Shown piece after piece: positions 27,601 to 38,334 of a stretch of DNA of 64,000 bases. A program made the position numbers and the translations under genes. Source of the stretch: Nicotiana tabacum (taxonomy: Eukaryota > Streptophyta > Magnoliopsida > Solanales > Solanaceae); contig NC_134103.1 of NCBI RefSeq assembly GCF_000715075.1, positions 74,215,519 through 74,279,518 on the forward strand. Direction: 5' to 3'. The notes below the pieces were generated by a model, which was given only the letters and a program-made list of their open reading frames with translations, searched no databases and had not been told where the DNA came from. Positions within the stretch are counted from its first letter, which is position 1, and every line of letters starts with the position of its first letter.

Positions 27601-29730
27601 TAAGTCATCAGGCGCCCACCTGGAGAACGAGGGAATTTGTTTTAAGTTTTAAGTCATCAGGCGCCCACCTGGAGAACGAGGGAATTTATTCCAAGTTTTA
27701 AGTCATCAGGCACCCACCTTGAGAACGAGGAAATTCATTTTAAGTTTAAGTCATCAAGCGCCCACCTGGAGAACGAGGGAATATATTTCAAGTTTTAAGT
27801 CATCAGGTGCCCACCTGGAGAACGAGGGAATTCATTTCAAGTTTAAGTCAGTCGCAGGCACCCACCTGGAGAATGTGGAAATTCATTTCAAGTTCTAGGC
27901 ATTAGCAGGCACCCACCTGGAGAATGAGGGAATTCATTTTAAGTTTCTAGTCATTTGATGGCGCCCACCTGGAGAACGAGGAAATTTATTTCAAGTTTTT
28001 AGTCATCAGGCACCCACCTTGAGAACGAGGGAATTCGTTTCAAGTTTTAAGTCATTAGGTGCCCACCTAGAGAACGAGGGAATTTATTTCAAATTTTAAA
28101 TCATCACGCGCCCACCTACAGAACGAGGGAATTTATTTCAAGTTTTAAGTCATCAGGCGCCCACCTGGAGAACAAGGGAATTTATTTCAAGTTTTAAGTC
28201 ATCAAGCGCCCACCTGGAGAACGGGGGAATTTATTTCGTGTTTTAAGTCATCCAGCACCCACCTGGAGAACGAGGGAATTTATTTCATGTTTTAAGTCAT
28301 CAGGCACCTACCTGGAGAATGAGGGAATTTATTTCAAGTTTTAAGTCATCAGGCGCCCGCCAGGAGAATGAGGGAATTCATTTCAAGTTTTAAGTCATCA
28401 GGCGCCCACCTGGAGAACGAGGGAATCTATTTCAAGTTTTAAGTCATCAGGCAGCCACCTGGAGAACGATGAAATTTATTTCATGTTTTAAGTCATCAGG
28501 CGCCCACCTGGAGAACAAGGGAATTTATTTCAAGTTTTAAGTCATCAGGCGCCCACCTGGAGAATGAGGGAATTCATTTCAAGATTTAAGTCATCAAGCG
28601 CCCACCTGGAGAACGAGGAAATTTATTTCAAGTTTTAAGTCATCAGGCGCCCACCTGGAGAACGAGGGAATTCATTTAAAGTTTAAGTCAGTCACAGGCG
28701 CCCACCTGGAGAATGTGGAAATTCATTTCAAGTTCTAGGCATTAGCAGGCGCCCACCTGGAGAATGAGGGAATTCATTTTAAGTTTCTAGTCATTAGCAG
28801 GCGCCCACCTGGAGAACAAGGTAATTTATTTCAAGTTTTTAGTCATTAGGCACACACCTTGAGAACGAGAGAATTTATTTCAAGTTTTATGTCATCAAGC
28901 GCCCACCTAGAGAATGAGGGAATTTATTTCAAGTTTTAAGTCATCAGGCACCCACCTAGAGAACGAAGGAATTTATTTCAAGTTTCAAGTCATCACGCGC
29001 CCACCTGGAGAACGAGGGAATTTATTTCAAGTTTTAAGTCATCAGGCGCCCACCTGGAGAACAAGGAAATTTATTTCAAGTTTTAAGTCATCAGGTGCCC
29101 ACCTGGAGAACGGGGGAATTTATTTCAAGTTTTAAGTCATCAGGCGCCCACCTAGAGAACGAGGGAATTTATTTCATGTTTTAAGTCATCAGGCGCCCAC
29201 CTGGAGAACGAGGGATTTTATTTCAAGTTTTAAGTCATCAGGCACCCACCTGGAGAACGAGGGAATTCATTTCAAGTTTTAAGTCATCAGGCACCCACCT
29301 GGAGAACGAGGGAATCTATTTCAAGTTTTAAGTCATCAGGCGGCCACCTAGAGAACGAGGGAATTTATTTCAAGTTTTAAGTCATCAGGCGCCCACCTGG
29401 AGAACAAGGGAATTTATTTCAAGTTTTAAGTCATCAGGCGCCCACCTGGATAATGAGGGAATTCATTTCAAGTTTTAAGTCATCAGGCGCCCACCTGGAG
29501 AATGAGGGAATTTATTTCAAGTTTTATGTCATCAGGCGCCCACCTGGAGAACGAGAGAATTCATTTCAAGTTTAAGTCAGTCGCAGGCATCCACCTGGAG
29601 AATGTGAAAATTCATTTCAAGTTCAAGACATTAGCAGACGCCCACCTGGAGAATGAGGGAATTCATTTTAAGTTTCAAGTCATTAGCATGCGCCCACCTG
29701 GAGAACAAGGGAAGTCATTTCAGAATTCAC
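6576..29730 (+). repeat. Tandem array of about 49-bp monomers (satellite inside retrotransposon)
   Basis: About 23.15 kb of head-to-tail monomers, roughly 470 copies by length. The typical unit joins 'ggcgcccacctggagaac', 'gagggaatttatttc' and 'aagttttaagtcatca' and totals 49 bp. Variants include 48-bp units (one T fewer in 'aagtttaagt'), 51-52-bp units containing 'aagtcagtcgcag' or 'ggcattagcag', and units with an EcoRI site (gaattc). All copies are in the same orientation. Many open frames run through the array, but they are simply three-monomer (147-bp) periodic reading and encode no recognisable domain. Repeat length, uniform orientation and lack of unique spacers exclude a CRISPR array. 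Confidence 0.97.
11900..27805 (+). repeat. 7,953-bp segment present twice in tandem within the array
   Basis: Copy A (about 11900-19852) and copy B (about 19853-27805) match at a constant offset of 7,953 bp. Anchor pairs are 12001/19954, 12825/20778, 13112/21065, 15782/23735, 16044/23997 and 17399/25352. The homology begins near the rare variant 'gggaatctat' (11921 and 19874) and fails just upstream of it (11861 versus 19814). It breaks again near 27820. Copies differ only at scattered bases (for example 15244 versus 23197), so the duplication is young. A further internal offset of 4,287 bp (13112/17399) shows older duplication inside the unit. Confidence 0.9.
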
Positions 29731-30110
29731 TTAGAGTTCGAGTTAGAAGCATCAGGAGCCTGCCTGAAGAACAAGGTCAATTTTCAGTTTACAAGTTCAA
29801 GTTAGAGAGGCATCAGGAGCCCGCATGAAGAACAAGGTCAACTTTCGGTTTTCAAGTTCAAGTCATAGACATCAGGATCCCGCTTGAAGAATAGGGGCAA
29901 TCTCTAGTTTTTCAATTCAAATCAGAAGTAGCGCGAGCCGCCTGAAGAACAAGGTTTGCAAGCTCAAGTCTACCGCAAGTTCAAGTTTATTTGAAGTACA
30001 AGTAGCAGGGTGCCCGCATGAAAAATAGGGTCAACTTTCAGTTTTCTTCAAATTCAAGTCAGCAGGATGCCCACCTGAAGAATGGGGTGAATTTTCAGTT
30101 TCATATTGAA
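29731..30110 (+). repeat. Degenerate about 60-bp repeats at the 3' edge of the array
   Basis: About six units of 48-71 bp start at roughly 29749, 29810, 29870, 29929, 30000 and 30063. Each has a 'catcagg' start (or a relic of it), a 'cctgaagaac' core, 'aaggtcaa', 'tttcagttt' and 'caagttcaagt'. They share with the 49-bp monomer the order atcagg / gccc / cctg-agaac / agg / tttcaagtt / aagtca. They look like the ancestral 3' untranslated repeats from which the 49-bp unit was amplified. Confidence 0.8.
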
Positions 30111-30432
30111 GGATCAAGTGGAGATTCAAGGAAGATTCAAGATAGGATCTTGTATTTTTCTTTTATTTTTGTTATAATTTTTGCTTTCAATTCATGATGT
30201 AATGGCAGGGACCGCGGACCGGAACCTCACTCGACTCTCTCATCCTCTCCACACACTCCATCACTTCATTCACTTCTGAACTACACGTGGCATGATTCCT
30301 TTATAGCCAAGGATATGTAGGCAGCTCAGATACCAGGGCTCGGTCATAATCATTTTGAATAAGTGTCGGGTCAGAAATCAATTACGTCGCTTACTTGATT
30401 CTTTGCTCAAAAATACTTCGTGTTTCCAAGTA
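30111..30432 (+). other. Tat-like 3' untranslated tail
   Basis: Unique sequence between the degenerate repeats and the polypurine tract. It holds a T-rich run (30150-30190), 'cagggaccgcggaccgg', and a 'catgattcctttatagccaagg' block followed by 'atatgtaggca' that echoes the leader motif at 5461 and 5938. No coding frame is supported here. Confidence 0.6.
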
Positions 30433-30444
30433 AAGAGGGGCAGC
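30433..30444 (+). other. Polypurine tract of Tat-like element
   Basis: The bases 'aagaggggcagc' directly precede the 3' LTR start TGTAAG at 30445, the expected place for plus-strand priming. Confidence 0.7.
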
Positions 30445-32461
30445 TGTAAGCACGTAATTTTTGACCCGCGCAACTTTTAAAAGTAGTATTTCAAAAATAT
30501 TTGTTTATTTTCATTTTTAATAGGATTTCAGTCAACTTTTAGTTTTAATTTTAAAATATAAGTTTGAAAACACAAAAATAGTTCTATAACGTTTTTTTAG
30601 CTTATTAGTATTTTATAATATTTATAACATTAATAAAAAAAATACCAAAAATATTTTTATTTTAATATATAGTTCATTTTAATAATGTATTCTTATTAAC
30701 TAAGATTAATTAGTATATTTTGATAGTATTTTTCTTTTTATTTGTATTCAATGAGAAAGAATTGAATTTGGGCCAATTGGGAGCTCATTTTCGAATTTTA
30801 GTGGCCCAGTAAGACAAATGCCCATTCTTCCCAATCTCTTTTAGCCCAAATCCTTTTCTCACCCATCAAAATCCTCTCCCTTAATCATAACCATTGATTT
30901 ACTTTCATCCAAGGGCCAATACTCACTCCCCACTACCATATAAAACCAAATTAACACCCAAAAACCCTAAGCTAATTCCCCCACTTCAGCCACAAGAGAC
31001 ACACACAAAAAAAATAGAGAAAAGAGAGACGAGTACATCCTTCAGGAGATCTCCAAAAAAGGGAAACCAGCCGCACACCTTAACCATTTTTTCCACAGCA
31101 CCCCACCCCTAAACTTTTCCCCTTTCCATTTCTTTGGAGTTTTGAGAAAGAAAACCAAAAATGAGTAGTTTGCTTTGCTGGTAAATCTCCCGATTTCAAA
31201 AAACATTCACCCCTTAGTTTAGTTCACAGTTGATGTAGTCATCTCTAAGAAGAAAAATAAAAAATGGAGTGTAGCATAAGGTGGTTGTATTTGGTTTATG
31301 CTTAAGGAGCCTGACGTAATTCCGTCGCCGTTCGCGGTTCACGGTTCCAGCTTTCGTTGCCGTTTCTATTGTATGGTCCAGATCTGCTTCGCCAGAGTTC
31401 ATTGTAATCAAACTCATATATTGAAGAAAGCTACTTAAAGGTCCCTCTCTTCTCTGTTCTTATTTACATGCTTGCTTATATGTTGAATGATCTGAGAGCA
31501 AGATAAGTGCCCTTATGTGATTAGTTGTTAAATTAGGGTAGTCTTAAAAGCTCTTAAACCAAAAGTATTAGAATTTCTTTTCTTATATGCATATATTATT
31601 TTACAGTTCTTTTGATAGTTTATAGTAGTATATTTTGAAAATTTAATTTCTTTTGTTGGCATTCTTCCTTTTTAATAATATATCAGTAGGTTATTTCCAA
31701 TAGGGTTTAAGGTTTTCTTTGGTCGTCACATTTAGGAAAAATATTTAATGTCATAGATTCTGCTTTTAATTCGTATCTCGCAGTACTATTTCCTTTAGTT
31801 TTTGGGATCTTTAGTTTACTTATTGAGATGGTTTGAAATTTGTTAGTTTTGGCATGCTTAGGCCGTTAATACTCATAAACCTACGTAGCTGCTTTAGGCG
31901 TGATTAATAATAAATCATTGTGACTATGGGTACGGTTCCCGTGGCATAGTCATGATACATAATTCCAATTTGGGTGTGCATTTCATGTGACTCGACCATA
32001 ACTTCAAATAATAATAATTAAAATTAATATGTTGTAAATCGCGGGTGCGTTTCACGTGGCGCAATTCACAATATGTACAAAAACAAGCTAGTGCGCGACA
32101 TCGTGGCTTGTTTAAATAATTAAAAGCAGCTAGAAAGTTTAAAAATGAACAATAGGTTTCAAATATGTAATAAATCAGATAATTATGCCAATTATTAATA
32201 GTTGAGCGACCGTGATAAAACCACGGAACTTGGGAGTGCCTCACACCTTCTCCCAGGTTAATAGAATTCCTTACCCGGTCTTCTGTGTTCGCAGGCCATA
32301 AATAAGAGTCAATTTCCTCGATTTGGGATTCTAAAATAAACTGGTGACTTGGGACACCACAAATTATTCCAAATGACGACTCTGAACTGAATAAATAATT
32401 CCATTTCGATTAATGTCACTTTAATTGAAAAAACTCCCTATCCCCTCGTAAAAAAGGAGGT
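30445..32461 (+). repeat. Tat-like 3' LTR
   Basis: This is a 2,017-bp direct repeat of 2654-4698. It lacks about 22 bp present in the left copy near 4322 and ends at GGAGGT, without the last six bases GTGACA seen at the end of the 5' LTR. Athila sequence resumes immediately after. The frames at 30894-31112, 31214-31417 and 31924-32244 are LTR sequence read by chance. Confidence 0.9.
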
Positions 32462-32535
32462 AAATTCACTCACTCTCAGAAACAACATTCATATGCCATA
32501 AAAGATGAACCATAGACTTGCCCTTAGTGTACTAC
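32462..32535 (-). other. Athila fragment between two insertions
   Basis: These 74 bp are Athila 3' untranslated sequence left between the Tat-like and Tekay elements. The last five bases, ACTAC (32531-32535), are the left target duplication of the Tekay element. Confidence 0.7.
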
Positions 32536-34388
32536 TGTCACGACCCAAACCGATGGGCTATGACTAGTGCCCGAGTCCTACCTGTCGAACATCCCTAAGC
32601 ATGCGTCTAAGATATAAGCATGAATTAAGGGTAGGTCATGTATAACATCTGTCAATAAACTGTTGAATCACGTGAATAACATACGTGAGGAAAACATGCC
32701 CAAAAGACATATATACATATACATGCGAAATACAGTAGGGAGAGCCAACAAAGCCACATACTATCCAACTATACATGACTATCTACAAACCTCTAATAGA
32801 GTGTACAACTGTATGAAGGAGGGGACTGGGCCCCGTCGTACCCATATCTACATACAAAAATAGTGTACCAAAATCAATAACATCTCCGGATCAAGTGCAG
32901 CACACTAACTCTCGCTGATCAAGGATCCTAAAAGGGGGGACCGTCAGCCTGTCTACCTGCACCTACGGGCATGAAATGCAGGCCCGGGAAATAGGGGCAT
33001 CAGTACGAATAATGTACCGAGTATGTAAGGTATGAAAATCAGTATAAAAGACATAAAAAAAACATGGAGTAAGGGAATCTGCCTGTAAGTCTAAATAACT
33101 TTGTGAATCCTGAAATATTTATAAAGTCATGCATATGCGTACCATGCATAGGTATATGTATACATAACATCATCAAGCCTCTAAGGGCATCCCATCATAT
33201 CATCTTGGCCTTTGTGGGCGAAATCATCAACGTATACCAATTGATCAAGTGGTGGTGCGTATATAACATCATAATCTTTTCCCATATCCCATATACATAT
33301 AATATACGCATATATTACGCCATCTGGTCATGGGTCAATGTACATGTATAAATGAATGAAATTCATAAGAAGTAAGTTAATAAGATTTCTCGGAATGTCA
33401 TAAGATCAATATGTCTTCGGATAAACTTTATCAATTACGCATTTTTCTGAGACCCATGAACAGAAGATATAATAATAAGACACATGAAAATTCAAGAATA
33501 TAGGAACCCCTAGTGCTTCTATGAATAGAGACATTTATGAAAGTTGTGTGTTTGCTCGTTTCGTTTGTATCATATGGATCATGCCAAAAGGAAAGAAGGA
33601 TTAGCCTTAACATACCTGAGACAATTCTTTTGGCAATTCCTCTAACACACGTCAATCGCGACAAAACACGTAACGGCGAGATCGAAGTAGAAAAAGATCC
33701 GTATGATATTCTTGAGAAAGGTTATACCGGGCTCCCTTAGAACTGTAAGTCACGTTGCTATTACATTAGGTAGTTTCGTATGAATTTTGTTGAAGCTTTC
33801 ATCTGTTACTTTGTAGATATATCCATCTCCCTTTAATGAATTAGGGAGGTCTCTTATCATAGTGGTTGTGGGCCCCACTTGATAAGGATTACTTTGCCAA
33901 CATCCCCTAAATATGCCACCTAGCCAAAGAGGCATTGTTTGTTCTTAGCAAATAAACCCCTTGTTGCCACGTTGGGGTGATGTCTCCATTAAGCTTATCC
34001 ACAAATTTTAATTACCTTGTTAATCTCCCACTAAAAATCATTAATTAACCAATTTATCCATATAATTAAGAATTATCTCAAATTACTTAAAATACTAATC
34101 ACTTCTAACACACTTTATATACCTTACTATCATAGTTATGTGGTACATTGTATGACACTAGTCCATAAATATCGGGTATTATAGCTTGGACTGTATTTTA
34201 TCCCAAATTGACAACCTTCAACAAAACTCATTTTCTTTGATTTATTTACCCTTTAACCTTCACGGCACTTACGTATCACCTGTTATAAATAGCATAAATA
34301 CTTATAACCTCTAAAATAATCTCATTCCCGAGCCTACGTCGATTAACTTACGACGAAACTTTAACGTATAAAAACGTGAAATGCAACA
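32536..34388 (-). repeat. Tekay 3' LTR (left copy)
   Basis: The LTR is 1,853 bp with the same ends as 39573-41432 and aligns along its full length with scattered changes. Short frames such as 32663-32863, 33431-33664 and 33750-33935 occur in both LTRs and are chance frames. A block at 33541-33740 is conserved between the two LTRs and also recognisable in the solo LTR. Confidence 0.92.
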
Positions 34389-34401
34389 TCCTTCCCCCCT
34401 T
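34389..34401 (-). other. Polypurine tract of Tekay element
   Basis: The minus strand reads AAGGGGGGAAGGA immediately before the 3' LTR start TGTTGC, the expected plus-strand primer. Confidence 0.8.
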
Positions 34402-34606
34402 ATAAACATTCATCCTCGAATGTTTAACTCCCCGGGATCTATATAAATTTTGGCAGAGTCGCCTTTGTAACAGTACTAGTACCAACCCTTCCTGTAGAAA
34501 ACTTAATAATTTAATGCCACATAGGGCCACAATCATCAATAACGACAATGGCCTCACACGACCAATGACAATAACTAACACAATAATCCATACACGCACC
34601 TTAAGG

Positions 34607-35068
34607 CTATGATGTCTTAGTCGGATCCTCCTCTGGAAGAGGAAACAAGTGAGGATACCTAGACTTCATGTCTTCTTCGGCTTCCCAAGTCATTTCTTCC
34701 ACATTATTGTTTCTCCAAAGTACTTTCACCGAAGCTACGTCTTTAGTCCTCAATCTTCGAACCTGTCTATCTAGTATAGAAATGGGAGTTTCCTCATATG
34801 ATAGCTGCTCTGTGACCTGAACATCGTCAACTGACATGACTCTGGAAGGATCTCCGATACATTTATAGAGCATAGACACATGAAATACTGGATGTACAGA
34901 CTCCAAGTCAGAAGGCAAGTCTAACTCATATGCTACCTGGCCTACCTTACGTATAATCTTATATGGTCCAATGTACTGAGGGCTAAGTTTTCCTTTCTTA
35001 CCGAACCTCATAACGCCTTTCATCGGTGATACCTTTAGGAATACCCAATCGTCAACTTGAAACTCCAC
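34607..35068 (-). pseudogene. Integrase C-terminus plus chromodomain
   Basis: An open stretch of 153 codons. The first part (VDDWVFLKVSPMKG, then GKLSPQYIGPYKI) is the SH3-like integrase C-terminal region of chromoviruses. It is followed by an HPVFHVSMLYKC segment and, from about residue 98, a chromodomain-like fold: ILDRQVRRLRTKDVASVKV, then WRN, EEMTWEAEEDM and a final YPHLF. Chromodomains in this position are thought to direct integration toward marked chromatin. The segment is intact in itself but separated from upstream pol by a TGA just before it. Confidence 0.85.
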
Positions 35069-35074
35069 GTCTCG

Positions 35075-35337
35075 TCATCGATTATCCGCATAAAACTTCT
35101 GACAGCTATGAGCTGCTAATAGCCTTTCCGGTATAAGCTTAATCTTCTCGATTGCCTGTTGTACCAACTTTGGTCCTACTAACTTAGTTTCCCCAACATC
35201 GAACCATCCTATAGGTGACCTACACTTCCGTCCGTAAAGAGCTTCGTATGGAGCCATCTGAATACTGAAATGATAGATATTATTATACACGAACTCAATA
35301 AGCGGCAGATAATCATCTCAGCTACCCTTGAAGTCTA
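35075..35337 (-). pseudogene. Integrase core end, frame-shifted segment
   Basis: This reading frame continues the integrase after a frameshift at about 35395. It contains the third catalytic residue of the DDE triad in a GHAECTIQ context, just upstream at about 35380. Downstream are MAPYEALYGRKCRSPIGW, the usual chromovirus signature, and ETKLVGPKLVQQA. A TGA interrupts it near 35318 where the family has a Trp, and another TGA ends it near 35072. Confidence 0.75.
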
Positions 35338-36606
35338 TCACACAAGCCCGTAACATATCCTCAAGTGTTTGAATAGTACACTCAGCATGTCCGTTTGTCT
35401 GGGATGAAATGTTATACTAAGACTAACCTGAGTCCCCAATGCTTTTTGGAAGGACCTCCAGAAATTAGCTGTAAACTGAGAAACTCTATCCGAGATAATA
35501 GATATAGGGACACCATGAAGTCGTACTATCTCCTTAATGTAAATCCTTGCATAATCCTCTGCGAAATATGTAGTCCTAACACGCAGAAAATGGGTTGATT
35601 TTGTAAGTCTATCAACAATTACCCATATAGAATCGAACTTACGTTGGGTATGAGGTAAGCCCATGATGAAATCGATATTAATTACTTCCCACTTCCAAGT
35701 CGAAATCTCTATAGCCTGCAATAATTCACCGGGTTTTTGATGCTCAATCTTAACCTGCTGACAATTAGGGCACTGAGCAACAAACTCTGCTATATCCTTT
35801 TTCATTCCGTCCCACCAATATATTTTCCTGATATCATGATACATCTTTGTTTCTCCTGGATGGGTAGAATAATGAGAATAGTGAGTTTCTTCCATAACCT
35901 GCCAGTGCAGCCCTGCAACATTAGGGACACATAATCGTCCCTGATATCTGAGGACCCCATCTCTTGTAATCTCAAATGGTGTTTTCTCCTTCTGAGGGGT
36001 GGTATCTATATGATGAGCTAACACAGGATCCTCACATCGGTGTTCCTTCACTTCAGTTACTAAAGAGGATGTTGTCGTGTCCTGAATAGTAACTCCGGTA
36101 TCACCTGAATCCAGTAATCGAACTCCAAGACTAGCTAGCTGATGAATGTCATGGGCTATACCACTCTTCTCTGATTGTAAATATGACATGCTACCCATAG
36201 ATCTATGGCTGAGGGCGTCGGCTACTACATTCACCTTCCCCAGATGGTATAAAATATCAACGTCATAGTATTTTAGTAGCTCCAACCATCTCCTCTGACA
36301 TAAATTTAATTCATTTTGCTTTAAGATATACTGAAGGCTCTTATGATCCGTATAGATATCAACATGAATACCATATAAATAGTGCTTCCACATCTTTAGT
36401 GCATGAATCACCGCGGCTAACTCTAAATCATGGGTCGGGTAATTCTTCTCGTGCTTTCTTAGTTGTCTAGAAGCATAAGCTACAACCTTACCATGATACA
36501 TCAGTACACAACCTAATCCAATGCCCGAAGCGTCACAATAGATAGCATAACCATAGGTTCCCTCTAGGAGTGTTAGAACCGGTACTAAAGTCAATATGTC
36601 CTTCAA
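35338..36606 (-). pseudogene. RNase H and integrase region of Tekay pol
   Basis: An open frame of 422 codons. RNase H comes first, with YCDASGIGLGCVLM near residue 24, the ELAAVIHALKMWKHYL helix and YTDHKSLQYI. A connector follows. The integrase zinc finger has HYSHYSTHPGETKMYH and CPNCQQVK (HHCC pattern). The integrase core shows the first catalytic Asp in INIDFIMGLP and the second in IISDRVSQF. The frame then slips (about 35395), so the end of this ORF is out-of-frame sequence and the catalytic Glu lies in another frame. The start is set by a one-base deletion near 36605, not by a real initiation codon. Confidence 0.85.
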
Positions 36607-37260
36607 TGCTGGAAACTCCGCTCACAAGCATCAGTCCACTGAAAATTGGCTCCCTTCTGAGTCAACTTTGTCAATGGTGCTGAAAGGGAAGAAAATCCCT
36701 CTACAAATCTCCAGTAATAACCTGCCAAACCAAGAAAGCTACGAACCTCCGTCGGTGTCATGGGTCTAGGCCAAGTCTTTACTGCCTCAATCTTTTGTGT
36801 ATCAACCCGGATACCTTCACCTGAAATAGTATGCCCAAGGAAAGCTACAGAATTCAACCAGAATTCACATTTTAGAGAATTTTGCACACAACTTCCCTTT
36901 TTTTAAAACTTTGACCACAGTACGCAAATGATCTGCATGCTCAGTCTCTGAACGTGAATAAACCAATATATCATCGATAAATACAATCACGAATAGATCT
37001 AGAAAGGGTCTGAACACACGGTTCATCAAGTCCATGAATACTGCCGGGGAATTGGTCAAACCGAACGACATAACACGAAACTCAAAATGCCCATATTTGG
37101 TCCTGAATGCTGTCTTCGGAATATCTTTCTCCTTAACCCGTACCTGATGGTACCCAGACCTCAATTTTATCTTCGAGAAACACTTGGCACCCTGCAACTG
37201 ATAAAATAAATCATCAATCCTCGGGAGAGGATACTTATTCTTGATCGTCACCTTATTCAA
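36603..37260 (-). pseudogene. Tekay reverse transcriptase core
   Basis: Two frames make up the RT palm and thumb. The first (37260-36865) carries [24 protein letters not shown] and the catalytic motif [12 protein letters not shown] with both aspartates present. A one-base insertion near 36880 (an extra A in 'tctaaaatgtgaa') shifts the frame. The second (36887-36603) continues with [18 protein letters not shown] and [11 protein letters not shown], the standard thumb and connection sequence. The RT active site is still readable although the gene is broken. Confidence 0.88.
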
Positions 37261-38334
37261 CTATCTATAATCAATACACATCTGCAAGGAACCATCTTTC
37301 TTCCTCACAAATAACACAGATGCTCCCCACAGTGATGTACTAGGTCTAATAAAGCCTTTTTCAAGCAAGTCCCTTAGTTGTTCCTTCAACTCTCTCAGCT
37401 CTGCAGGTGCCATTCTATAGGGAGGAAAAGATATTGGTTGAGTATATGGTAATATGTCAATAGAAAACTCAATTTCTCGCTCTGGCGGAAGTCCTGGAAG
37501 CTCATCGGGAAACTCATTAACCACAGGGATAGATTGAATGGTTGGTGAATCTACTTTCACATCCTTTACCCGAACAAAGTGATAAATATAGCCCTTTATG
37601 ATCATCTTCCTTGCCTTGAGATAGGAAATAAATCTACCTCTCAGCGATGCCATATTACCTTTATACTTCAAAACATGCTCCCCTATGAATTGGAGTCGAA
37701 CCATCTTTGATCTACAATCAACATTGGCATAAAAAGAAGCTAACCAATCCATACCCATTATAACATCAAATTCTACCATATCTAACTCAATTAGGTCTGC
37801 TACTGTAGATCGACTATGAACTACTACTATACAATCTCTATATACCCGCCTAGCTATCACTGGATCCCCAACAGGTGTGGACACCTCAAAAGGTTTAACC
37901 AACTCAGGTTCTATCCCCAACTTACTAGCAACCAATGGAGTGACATATGATAAGGTGGAACCTGGATCAATCAATGCATATACATCATATGAGGAGACTA
38001 ATAATATACCTGTAACAACATCAGGTGACGACTCCTGATCCTGTCGACCTGCTAATTCATAAATGCGGTTCTGAGGACCGCTCGAGCTAGATGCTCCACC
38101 TCTTCCTCTACCACAATCGATTGGTACTTGTGAACCTTGCCCAGGGGGGCGTACTGATAATGACGAACTAGCTACAAATCCCGATGGCTGAACTATACCT
38201 GCACCACCTCTCGTCGGACAATCTCTCATAATGTGGCATGTATAACCACAAGTATAACAAACACCCAACCCCATCAGGCACTGCCCGGCATGCTGCTTAC
38301 CACACTGAGAACATCGTGGCAAGGGCGACGTCAC
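37261..38334 (-). pseudogene. Tekay gag zinc knuckles, protease and RT N-terminus
   Basis: An open frame of 357 codons. It begins with two Cys/His clusters: CSQCGKQHAGQC at residue 8, and a classic CX2CX4HX4C knuckle, CYTCGYTCHIMRDC, at about residue 26. These bind nucleic acid in gag. The aspartic protease site is LIDPGSTLSYV near residue 120, followed by EFDVIMGMDWL. RT begins with an EFPDELPGLPPERE linker and reaches KKDGSLQMCIDYR. A single TAG (37261-37263) replaces the Gln that normally follows, and the same frame continues beyond it. Confidence 0.87.

Larger units (their letters stand above)
2654..32461 (+). mobile_element. Non-autonomous Tat/Ogre-like LTR element carrying a 23-kb satellite array
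   Basis: Two LTRs of about 2 kb (2654-4698 and 30445-32461) are in direct orientation. A primer site follows the first, and the polypurine stretch 'aagaggggcagc' precedes the second. The internal region keeps a leader, the N-terminus of gag (from 6387) and a 3' untranslated tail, but no protease, RT, RNase H or integrase. A tandem array occupies 6576-29730. The primer site matches the 3' end of plant tRNA-Arg except for two bases, which suits the Tat/Ogre clade. Mobilisation would need enzymes supplied by an autonomous relative. No clear target duplication is visible, and both outer ends look irregular. At 29.8 kb it is far larger than usual, so the array probably grew after insertion. Confidence 0.85.

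Noticed and set aside
6576..29730. CRISPR-like regular array
   Set aside because: No unique spacers; every base belongs to a diverging monomer, and the context is a plant LTR element.
6614..29828. Many 60-126-codon open frames in the array (for example 7072-7452, 9144-9524, 11219-11599), with a repeating HLENEGIYFKF-like peptide
   Set aside because: The monomer is 49 bp, so three monomers make 49 codons and frames recur mechanically. They begin at non-ATG codons in most cases, stop at 'taa' in 'ttttaagt', and vary as non-coding DNA would.
31924..32244. 106-codon minus-strand frame
   Set aside because: It lies in the Tat-like LTR; the other LTR copy does not keep it open, and no domain is recognisable.
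35395..35934. Plus-strand frames opposite Tekay pol
   Set aside because: They are antisense shadows of the integrase region.
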